This document shows positions 13,394 to 19,943 of a stretch of DNA of 21,592 nt, piece after piece. The position numbers were made by a program, and so were the translations under genes. The DNA is from an uncultured Ruminococcus sp. (GTDB lineage: Bacteria > Bacillota > Clostridia > Oscillospirales > Ruminococcaceae). Under the pieces are notes generated by a model. It was not told the DNA's origin, ran no database searches, and saw only the letters and a list, made by a program, of their open reading frames with translations. The stretch is taken from the NCBI GenBank assembly GCA_946186215.1, contig CAMHMM010000007.1, positions 1 to 21,592 of the forward strand, read 5' to 3'. Position 1 is the stretch's first letter; each line of letters begins with the position of its first letter.

Positions 13394-14791
13394 ATGAGTA
13401 ATATAGGCAGCGTGGTTCAGGTCATCGGAGCGGTAGTAGATATCCGCTTTGACAAGGATGATCTGCCCAAACTTCTCAACGCCATTGAAATAGATCTCAA
13501 CGGAAACAGGCTGGTATGCGAGGTAGAGCAGCATATCGGCGATGATGTCGTGCGCTGTGTTGCCATGGCATCCACCGACGGACTGCGCAGAGGCACCCCC
13601 GCAAAGGATACAGGCGCACCTATCACCGTACCCGTCGGCGAGGGCACTCTCGGAAGGATATTCAACCTCCTCGGCGAGCCTGTTGACAACGGCGAGCCCC
13701 CTCAGACAACGGAGCGCTGGCCGATCCACAGAAAGGCCCCCTCCTATGAGGAGCAGACCGTTTCCAACGAGATCCTCGAAACAGGCATCAAGGTAATCGA
13801 CCTTATCTGCCCCTATCTCAAGGGCGGAAAGATCGGTCTTTTCGGCGGTGCAGGCGTAGGAAAGACAGTGCTTATACAGGAGCTTATCAATAATATAGCA
13901 AACCAGCACAACGGTATCTCCGTATTCACAGGTGTCGGCGAGCGCACAAGAGAGGGCAACGACCTTTACATGGAAATGAAGGAGTCGGGCGTTCTCGAAA
14001 AGACCGTACTTGTTTACGGCCAGATGAACGAGCCTCCCGGAGCAAGAATGAGAGTCGGCCTGTCCGGTCTTACCATGGCTGAATACTTCCGTGACACACA
14101 GGGGCAGGATGTGCTTCTGTTCATAGACAACATCTTCCGTTTCACCCAGGCAGGCTCGGAGGTTTCCGCACTTCTCGGAAGAATGCCCTCTGCCGTAGGC
14201 TATCAGCCCACACTGGCAACAGAAATGGGCGCTCTTCAGGAACGCATCACCTCCACCAGCAAGGGCTCCATCACATCCGTTCAGGCCGTATATGTGCCTG
14301 CAGATGACCTGACAGACCCCGCACCCGCTACCACATTTGCGCATCTTGACGCAACTACCACGCTTTCGCGTTCTATTTCCTCACTGGGCATCTACCCCGC
14401 TGTGGATCCTCTTGATTCCACATCGAGAATGCTCTCTCCCGATATCGTGGGACAGGAGCATTACGAGGTTGCCCGTGCGGTACAGAATATACTCCAGCGC
14501 TACACCGAGCTTCAGGATATCATCGCCATCATGGGTATGGATGAGCTTTCCGATGACGACAAGCTGATCGTTGCCCGCGCAAGAAAGGTACAGCGCTTCC
14601 TTTCACAGCCCTTCCATGTTGCCGAGCAGTTCAACGGCTTCCCCGGAAAGTATGTTCCCGTTAAGGAGACCATCAGGGGCTTCAAGGAGATAATCGAAGG
14701 CAAGCATGATGATCTGCCCGAGTCCGCATTCCTCTATGTGGGCACCATCGACGAGGCAGTTGAAAAGGCAAAGGCAGGCAAGAAGAACTGA
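13394..14791 (+). CDS. atpD: F-type ATP synthase F1 subunit beta (catalytic)
   Basis: A 465-residue catalytic subunit. The start at 13394 gives MSNIGSVVQVIGAVVDIRF, the usual N-terminus, and places AAAGGATGA at good distance; the upstream in-frame ATG at 13382 lies inside that box. Walker A is GGAGVGKT at residues 151-158. GVGERTREGNDLYMEM holds the catalytic Glu, LLFIDNIFRFTQAGSEVSALLGRMPSAVGYQPTL-type sequence carries Walker B and the beta signature, and MDELSDDDK is the DELSEED-like lever. Length and all key residues are standard. Confidence 0.96.
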   Translation: MSNIGSVVQVIGAVVDIRFDKDDLPKLLNAIEIDLNGNRLVCEVEQHIGDDVVRCVAMASTDGLRRGTPAKDTGAPITVPVGEGTLGRIFNLLGEPVDNGEPPQTTERWPIHRKAPSYEEQTVSNEILETGIKVIDLICPYLKGGKIGLFGGAGVGKTVLIQELINNIANQHNGISVFTGVGERTREGNDLYMEMKESGVLEKTVLVYGQMNEPPGARMRVGLSGLTMAEYFRDTQGQDVLLFIDNIFRFTQAGSEVSALLGRMPSAVGYQPTLATEMGALQERITSTSKGSITSVQAVYVPADDLTDPAPATTFAHLDATTTLSRSISSLGIYPAVDPLDSTSRMLSPDIVGQEHYEVARAVQNILQRYTELQDIIAIMGMDELSDDDKLIVARARKVQRFLSQPFHVAEQFNGFPGKYVPVKETIRGFKEIIEGKHDDLPESAFLYVGTIDEAVEKAKAGKKN

Positions 14792-14812
14792 GCCTGACAG
14801 GGAGGCATACCA

Positions 14813-15217
14813 ATGGCACTATTTCATCTCAGCGTGATAACTCCCGAAAAAACATTCTTTGACGGAGAGACCAGTGAGGTCATCGTGCGCACCACCGAGG
14901 GTGATATCGGTATCCTTGCGAACCATATCAGCCTTGTGGCTGCTCTGCCCTCAGGACCTATGAAGATAAAGAATGAGGACGGGACCTTCCGCACTGCCGC
15001 AGTTTCCATAGGACTGATAAAGGTAGGCGGGAACAGAGTGAATATCTTTGCCGATGCCGTTGAATGGGCGGAGGATATAGATATCGACTGGGCAAAGCGC
15101 TCCGAGGCGGATGCAAGGCGCAAGATCGAGGCAAGGGAGAGCGAAAAGGAGCTCGACTTTGCGGAAATGAAGCTCAAGCGCGCCCTGAACCGCATCAATG
15201 TATATAATAACAAATAA
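14813..15217 (+). CDS. atpC: F-type ATP synthase F1 subunit epsilon
   Basis: A 134-residue protein at the foot of the rotor. The N-terminal beta-sandwich (residues about 1-85) starts LSVITPEKTFFDGE and holds TTEGDIGILANHI, the family hallmark. Two C-terminal helices (about 90-134), rich in Arg, Glu and Lys, form the part that can rise and inhibit ATP hydrolysis. It begins 21 bases after atpD behind GGAGG and is the last gene of the operon; a terminator follows 31 bases later. Confidence 0.94.
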   Translation: MALFHLSVITPEKTFFDGETSEVIVRTTEGDIGILANHISLVAALPSGPMKIKNEDGTFRTAAVSIGLIKVGGNRVNIFADAVEWAEDIDIDWAKRSEADARRKIEARESEKELDFAEMKLKRALNRINVYNNK

Positions 15218-15248
15218 GACCGCATGATCTTTCATGAGTGTGTTTTCC

Positions 15249-15303
15249 ATGTGTTCTTCCCGTATCCTGCGGGGAGAACACATTTATTATATATGCTTTT
15301 TTT
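15249..15303 (+). terminator. Terminator of the ATP synthase operon
   Basis: TGTGTTCTTCCC pairs with GGGGAGAACACA (15250-15261 with 15271-15282, one G-T pair, 9-base loop). T-rich sequence follows, ending in a run of seven or more T's near 15297-15303. It separates the atp operon from the convergent - strand SGNH gene, whose stop is at 15303. Confidence 0.8.
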
Positions 15304-16565
15304 CAGCTTACCGCTACACCGAGGATATCTATGCTCTTTTTCTCCTCACCCTCTGCGGGGCGTATCTCAATATCCATTTTGTGGGGCTCTGCAAATTTTA
15401 TCACCTGAACGGCGTAGGCCTCTCCCCAGCCTGCCTTCTGCTTCGTGCTGATGGTATTGGCTCTGGCACCGTTGATATAGACCTCAAAAGTGCCGCACAC
15501 ATCCTTGTTGTTGCGCTTTATCACCACAAAGACCGCTCTTCCCTCTGCGGTGAGCTTCATAGGCTTTGTGCCCTCGCAGTGCCAGCTTTCGGCAAATCCC
15601 GATGTGCCGCCGCTGCCCGGCAGGAACAGACCGTGATCCTTGAGCTTTATGCGCTCCTTTTCGGTATCGGCGGGAGTTATGAGCTGCGCATTTTCGTAGG
15701 GTGCGCCGATAAGCACCGCCCCGGGAACAGAATATTCCTCCCAGGAATTCAGATCGGCAGTCCCGAACATATAGTCTATATATGCGGCTATGCGCTTATG
15801 CCCCGAAGGGTTGGGATGAGCCTCATCCGCAGAATAATCCGACCAGCTCATTTTCCCCGAATCTATCAGCGGGGTTATGGCATCGGTCACCGACACAACG
15901 GGCAGGGAGTAGTATTCTCCCAGCTTTTTCATATGCTCCCCCGCATTGTAGCCTGTATCGGTGCGGTTTATGATCAGCACCACCGCAGGAGCGCTTTCTG
16001 AGCAGAGCAGCGTGCGGATTAGGGATTCGTAGGACTGCTGCGCCAGCTCATCCCTGCTGTCATTGACCGCAAACTCCACGAACACGATATCAGGAGAATT
16101 ATCCAGCACATCACGCCTTGCCCTGAGCATCCCCAGCGTAGATGATGTACCGCTGAGCCCGGCATTGATGTAATTCACACTGCCGCCGAAGCGCTTTTTG
16201 AAGCTGTCAGCGGAAACGGCCGCATAGCAGCCCGTCTTTGATGCACCCACGCCCTCTGTGATGGAGCCGCCGATATACGCGATGGTACATTCACCGCCGC
16301 TTTTTGCCTTTTCTATGGCTTTTTTCACCCGACTCATATTCCCTGTGCTGTACAGTGCGCTGCGAAGCTCCGCTTCGGGATATTCGCTGTCCGCAGGTAT
16401 CTCGGGGTATTTTATCTCCTCCGCAGGCGTATCGCTCTGCACCGTTTCGGATGATACAGCCGCATTCTCCTTTGTATGTGCCGCAGTCATGTCATTTTTA
16501 CCGCCTGCCGCGCATGATGCCAGCATAAGCACCATCGTCACCAGTGATATGATAGCTTCCTTCAT
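15303..16565 (-). CDS. SGNH/GDSL-family esterase lipoprotein
   Basis: A 420-residue exported lipoprotein with lipobox LASC and lipidated Cys18. A Thr/Glu/Ser-rich linker runs to about residue 65. The SGNH hydrolase domain has block I IGGSIT (nucleophile Ser101), block II NAGLSGT, block III VNDS (Asn168) and block V DEAHPNPSGH (Asp247, His250), so the catalytic set looks intact. Residues about 275-420 form a beta-rich C-terminal module with no recognised name, perhaps carbohydrate binding. Deacetylation of cell-wall or plant polysaccharide is a reasonable guess, but the substrate is unknown. It starts 27 bases after the HAD-like lipoprotein gene, so the two probably form a small operon. An AGGAG box lies upstream of the ATG. 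Confidence 0.85.
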   Translation of the reverse strand: MKEAIISLVTMVLMLASCAAGGKNDMTAAHTKENAAVSSETVQSDTPAEEIKYPEIPADSEYPEAELRSALYSTGNMSRVKKAIEKAKSGGECTIAYIGGSITEGVGASKTGCYAAVSADSFKKRFGGSVNYINAGLSGTSSTLGMLRARRDVLDNSPDIVFVEFAVNDSRDELAQQSYESLIRTLLCSESAPAVVLIINRTDTGYNAGEHMKKLGEYYSLPVVSVTDAITPLIDSGKMSWSDYSADEAHPNPSGHKRIAAYIDYMFGTADLNSWEEYSVPGAVLIGAPYENAQLITPADTEKERIKLKDHGLFLPGSGGTSGFAESWHCEGTKPMKLTAEGRAVFVVIKRNNKDVCGTFEVYINGARANTISTKQKAGWGEAYAVQVIKFAEPHKMDIEIRPAEGEEKKSIDILGVAVS

Positions 16566-16592
16566 TATGTCCCACGCTCCTTATGCGGGCGG

Positions 16593-17726
16593 TCAGGGAA
16601 CGATCTCCACTCCGTCCACGGTAAAGCCCTCGTCGTTTTTCGTGTCCACTATTTTGATGATATCATAGCCATATATGGTGTCAAAGCAGTCCTTTTCCGA
16701 AACCGCTTCAACTCCCTTTTCATCCGCCTTCTGCTGTGCCTTTGCAGCGCTCCCGGCGTTGCCGCTGTCTCTTTGCTCATCATCCCGCAGCAGCACATAG
16801 GAAAGGCTGCTGTAGCTGCTCTTTGCGGCATACTGCGCCAGTGTGATGCTCTTTTCTCCTGCCGCTGCAAACACAGGCGGCTGCTGCAGCGCATCCTTTA
16901 CTGCCTCATACTTTGAGTATTTCTCCGCAGCAGCGATGGACAGCATCCCGTCTTCATCGGCTGTGCAAAGCTCAGGCGCGATGAATCTTTCCTCATCCAG
17001 TCCGAGAGCATCACCCGCAAGCAGTGCCATAGTCGTTTTGTCGCGGCTGCTCACCACATACACCTTGAACCCTGCATCATCGAGATACTTTATCAGCGAT
17101 GTCATGGGCTTATAGAATGCCCTGCCGTACTTCAGCCCCGAAAATGCGGGACAGCTGCTTTCGCCGAAGCGTTTTACGAGCTCTTTGTATTCATCGAAGC
17201 TCAGCCCTGCATACGCCTCATCCGCAAGAGCAGCGGCAGAGGAAGCGTCCTTTCTGCCCTCACGGACAGCCAGAGCTGTTTCCCGCATCGCTTCATCCGC
17301 CTCAAAGGTATCATCATCCAGCACCCGCCAGAGTATCATATCCGTAGTGAAGTCTATGCCGGTAAGTGCCCCGTCAAGGTCGAACACAGCGATACGCTCC
17401 CCCTCGGGGATAAAATCATCGCTGCGAAAATCGGTGATCCTGTCGATATGGTCACATATCCCGCCTGCAGGAGAGTTATTCGTCCAGTAATCAAGGCGCA
17501 CAGGCTCGGGAGGCGGAGCCTCTGTTTCTGTTTCAGAAAATTCGGTCTCGGTGATAAATTTCACCGTTTCTTCCGCGGTCGTGGTGGTTTCCTCTGTCTG
17601 CAGCTCTGTTTCTGCCTCGGCTTCGGTGTCTGCCTGTGCAGGCTCTTCCTGCGGCTTTCCCCCGCAGGAGACTGCCGTCACGCACAGCGAAAGTGCGAAC
17701 AGTGCGCTTATTATTCTTCTTCTCAT
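16593..17726 (-). CDS. HAD-like lipoprotein (secreted phosphatase-like), degenerate motif IV
   Basis: A 377-residue lipoprotein with lipobox AVSC and Cys21. A low-complexity Glu/Thr linker covers about residues 25-75. The HAD fold then shows motif I AVFDLDGALTG (Asp116, Asp118) and motif II VVSSRD (Ser226/227). A Lys-rich helix at about 269-277 may supply motif III. Where secreted HAD phosphatases of this type have GNSxGD or GDSxxD, this protein reads AAGEKSITLAQ (about 288-298), so the Mg2+-binding acidic residue looks lost. The inserted helical cap between motifs I and II (about 125-215) recalls phosphorylcholine phosphatase-like enzymes. It may be a weak or inactive enzyme. Its AAGGGA box directly follows the pckG terminator T-run. 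Confidence 0.72.
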   Translation of the reverse strand: MRRRIISALFALSLCVTAVSCGGKPQEEPAQADTEAEAETELQTEETTTTAEETVKFITETEFSETETEAPPPEPVRLDYWTNNSPAGGICDHIDRITDFRSDDFIPEGERIAVFDLDGALTGIDFTTDMILWRVLDDDTFEADEAMRETALAVREGRKDASSAAALADEAYAGLSFDEYKELVKRFGESSCPAFSGLKYGRAFYKPMTSLIKYLDDAGFKVYVVSSRDKTTMALLAGDALGLDEERFIAPELCTADEDGMLSIAAAEKYSKYEAVKDALQQPPVFAAAGEKSITLAQYAAKSSYSSLSYVLLRDDEQRDSGNAGSAAKAQQKADEKGVEAVSEKDCFDTIYGYDIIKIVDTKNDEGFTVDGVEIVP

Positions 17727-17736
17727 AATATCCCTT

Positions 17737-17769
17737 AAAAAAGCCCTGCACAGGTCTCCCGTGCAGGGC
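17737..17769 (-). terminator. Rho-independent terminator of pckG
   Basis: On the - strand GCCCTGCAC pairs perfectly with GTGCAGGGC (9 bp, 9-base loop), followed by six T's (17742-17737). It begins 19 bases after the pckG stop. The ribosome binding site of the next - strand gene (17726) starts right after the T-run. Confidence 0.92.
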
Positions 17770-17787
17770 CGTTATCATTTGCGGTTA

Positions 17788-19620
17788 TCAGCCAAGCTTG
17801 CTCTCGATCTTGTCGAGTACATCATAGAGCTCCTGAGGAATGTGAGCGCCGCCTGCGGTAAGCTCTGCATAGTAGTCTCTCATCTGAGCTACTTCCTTCT
17901 TCCACAGATCCTTGTCAACGCTGAGGAGCTTAGCGAGTGTTTCCTGGCTTACCTCATCCTCGATGCCGGAAAGGTTGATATCCTCGGGCTTGGGGAGATA
18001 GCCGATAGCAGTCTCAACTGCGTCAGCCTCGCCGGAAACTCTCTTGAGGATCCAGTCAACGACTCTCATGTTGTCGCCGAAGCCGGGCCACATGAAGTGA
18101 CCTTCCTCGTCCTTTCTGAACCAGTTAACATTGAAGATCTTGGGAGCCTTGTCACCGAGGATCTTGCCCATCTCGATCCAGTGTGCCCAGTAATCGCCTA
18201 CATTGTAGCCGATGAAGGGCTTCATAGCCATAGGATCGTGACGGAGAACGCCTACCTCACCTGTAGCAGCTGCAGTTGTCTCGGAGGAAACAGCGGAGCC
18301 AACATATGTGCCGTGTACCCAGTCGAAGGACTGATATACCAGAGGAGTTGTGGACTCTCTTCTGCCGCCGAAGATCATAGCGGATACGGGAACACCCTGA
18401 GGATTGTCAAATTCAGGAGAGATGCAGGGGCAGTTTATAGCGGGAGCTGTAAATCTGGAGTTGGGATGAGCCAGCTTGTTGCCGTCAGCAACAAATGCCT
18501 TGCCGTTTACCTTTGCGCCCTTCCACTCTCTTGCAAATACGGGAGGCTCCTTGGTGAGGCCTTCCCACCAAACTGTGTTGTCTTCCTCGTTCATTGCAAC
18601 ATTTGTGAAGATGGTGTTCTTCCTTGTGGATGCAAGAGCGTTGAAGTTGGAATTCTCATTTGTGCCGGGAGCAACGCCGAAGAAGCCGTTCTCGGGGTTG
18701 ATAGCATAAAGTCTGCCGTCCTTGCCGGGCTTCATCCATGCGATATCATCGCCGACTGTGAATGTCTCATAGCCCTGCTCTCTGTAGTACTTGGGAGGAA
18801 TGAGCATTGCAAGGTTGGTCTTGCCGCATGCAGAGGGGAATGCAGCTGTAACATACTTGACCTCGTCATCACCGGGACGCTTAACGCCGAGGATGAGCAT
18901 ATGCTCTGCCATCCAGCCCTCGTTCTTGCCCTGATAGGAAGCGATACGCAGTGCGAAGCACTTCTTGCCGAGAAGAACATTTCCGCCGTAAGCGGAGTTG
19001 ATGGAGTAAATTGCGTTCTCCTGAGGGAACTGAACGATATATCTTTCCTCGGGATCAACGAGTGCCTTGGAGTGGAGGCCCTTTACAAAGTCAGGGTTCT
19101 CGTCGCCGAGGTTCTCGAATGCTCTCTTGCCCATACGGGTCATGATCTCCATGTTGAGTACAACATAGATGGAGTCTGTGAGCTCAACGCCTACCTTTGC
19201 AAGAGGAGAGCCGATAGGTCCCATGGAATAAGGGATAACATACATGGTTCTGCCCTTCATAGCGCCGGTAAAGAGCTTGTTGAGCTTAGCGTGCATCTCT
19301 GCGGGATCCATCCAGTTATTTGTGGGGCCTGCGCCGTCCTTTTCGGGTGTGCAGATGAATGTTCTGCCTTCAACACGGGCAACATCGTTGGGAAGTGTTC
19401 TGTGATAGATACAGCCGGGGAGCTTATCCTGATTAAGTCTGTACATCTTGTCGTTGTGTCCCTCGGGAAGAGCACAAACCTCATTTCTGAGCTGATCGAG
19501 CTGTTCTGCAGAACCATCGATCCACATTACATAGTCAGGTGTGGTCAGTGCGATCTGTTCCTCGACCCACTTGAGAACATAAGGGTTCTTGGTAAGGGGA
19601 GCATTGAGAATCTTAGCCAT
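17788..19620 (-). CDS. pckG: Phosphoenolpyruvate carboxykinase, GTP type
   Basis: This 610-residue cytosolic enzyme interconverts oxaloacetate and GTP with PEP, CO2 and GDP (EC 4.1.1.32). In anaerobes it often runs toward CO2 fixation to oxaloacetate, conserving energy as GTP. The P-loop FPSACGKTN is at 261-269, with the reactive Cys265 typical of the GTP enzymes. Also seen are DVARVEGRT (Arg81 region), NSAYGGN, and the metal-binding VGDDIAW at 289-295. Length fits the GTP family (about 600) and not the ATP family (about 530). The start at 19620 (MAKILNAP) follows AAGGAG; the longer frame to 19677 begins at about the predicted transcription start and adds a non-homologous hydrophobic stretch. 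It has its own perfect promoter and terminator. Confidence 0.96.
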   Translation of the reverse strand: MAKILNAPLTKNPYVLKWVEEQIALTTPDYVMWIDGSAEQLDQLRNEVCALPEGHNDKMYRLNQDKLPGCIYHRTLPNDVARVEGRTFICTPEKDGAGPTNNWMDPAEMHAKLNKLFTGAMKGRTMYVIPYSMGPIGSPLAKVGVELTDSIYVVLNMEIMTRMGKRAFENLGDENPDFVKGLHSKALVDPEERYIVQFPQENAIYSINSAYGGNVLLGKKCFALRIASYQGKNEGWMAEHMLILGVKRPGDDEVKYVTAAFPSACGKTNLAMLIPPKYYREQGYETFTVGDDIAWMKPGKDGRLYAINPENGFFGVAPGTNENSNFNALASTRKNTIFTNVAMNEEDNTVWWEGLTKEPPVFAREWKGAKVNGKAFVADGNKLAHPNSRFTAPAINCPCISPEFDNPQGVPVSAMIFGGRRESTTPLVYQSFDWVHGTYVGSAVSSETTAAATGEVGVLRHDPMAMKPFIGYNVGDYWAHWIEMGKILGDKAPKIFNVNWFRKDEEGHFMWPGFGDNMRVVDWILKRVSGEADAVETAIGYLPKPEDINLSGIEDEVSQETLAKLLSVDKDLWKKEVAQMRDYYAELTAGGAHIPQELYDVLDKIESKLG

Positions 19621-19681
19621 ACTATTAACTCCTTTATATAAAATAAAATTTAAAACATAGTATACCCAAAGGTACATTCCT

Positions 19682-19710
19682 ATTATAACCCATGCGGTCG
19701 GTTATGTCAA
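19682..19710 (-). promoter_or_regulatory. Perfect-consensus promoter of pckG
   Basis: On the - strand TTGACA (19710-19705), a 17-base spacer and TATAAT (19687-19682). Transcription should start near 19675, leaving a leader of about 55 bases that is AT-rich and ends in AAGGAG. High expression of PEP carboxykinase is expected. Confidence 0.9.
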
Positions 19711-19736
19711 GTATTTTTTATATAGCACGCATGGGT

Positions 19737-19751
19737 GCGGGCTTTGCCCGC
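19737..19751 (-). other. GC-rich hairpin after the small Cys-rich gene
   Basis: GCGGGC pairs with GCCCGC over a 3-base loop, directly after the stop of the 56-residue gene on the - strand. No T-run follows within 15 bases, so it is only a candidate 3' end or weak terminator upstream of the pckG promoter. Confidence 0.4.
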
Positions 19752-19922
19752 TCATTGCTTCCTCGCAATGCTGTATTCATCATCAAGCCTGTAATACGGG
19801 CATTCGTTTGCCGCACCGTGGACAAAGCGGTACATCTCGTCCTCGTCGAGATCGACCAGGCACACATAGTACTCACAGTCCTCGTCGTATACATAATTCA
19901 CGCAGGTCTCGCAGTTTGCCAT
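19752..19922 (-). CDS. Small Cys-rich protein, DUF6472-like (56 aa)
   Basis: A short gene reading MANCETCVNYVYDEDCEYY at its start and ending SIARKQ, with AGGAG about 6 bases before the ATG. Five Cys residues (4, 7, 16, 21, 41) include a CxxC pair and CPYY near the end. Acidic stretches (DLDEDEM, LDDEY) lie between. From memory this matches the DUF6472 family of small clostridial proteins, whose function is unknown. The Cys spacing suggests metal binding or redox activity, which is inference. It starts 21 bases after the fhs stop on the same strand, so it is probably co-transcribed with fhs. Confidence 0.82.
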   Translation of the reverse strand: MANCETCVNYVYDEDCEYYVCLVDLDEDEMYRFVHGAANECPYYRLDDEYSIARKQ

Positions 19923-19943
19923 GTTATTCTCCTGTGCAGCGTA

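Noticed and set aside
13235..14344. 369-codon - strand frame opposite atpD
   Set aside because: Shadow of the highly conserved beta subunit; no protein-like features.
15234..16001. 255-codon + strand frame opposite the SGNH esterase
   Set aside because: It overlaps the atp terminator and mirrors a gene with intact catalytic blocks and a lipobox; no binding site or family features.
17551..19641. Very long open frame (696 codons) on the + strand, antisense to pckG
   Set aside because: The opposite frame encodes an unmistakable, full-length PEP carboxykinase with its promoter, binding site and terminator. The + strand frame has no recognisable motif and is a by-product of codon bias.
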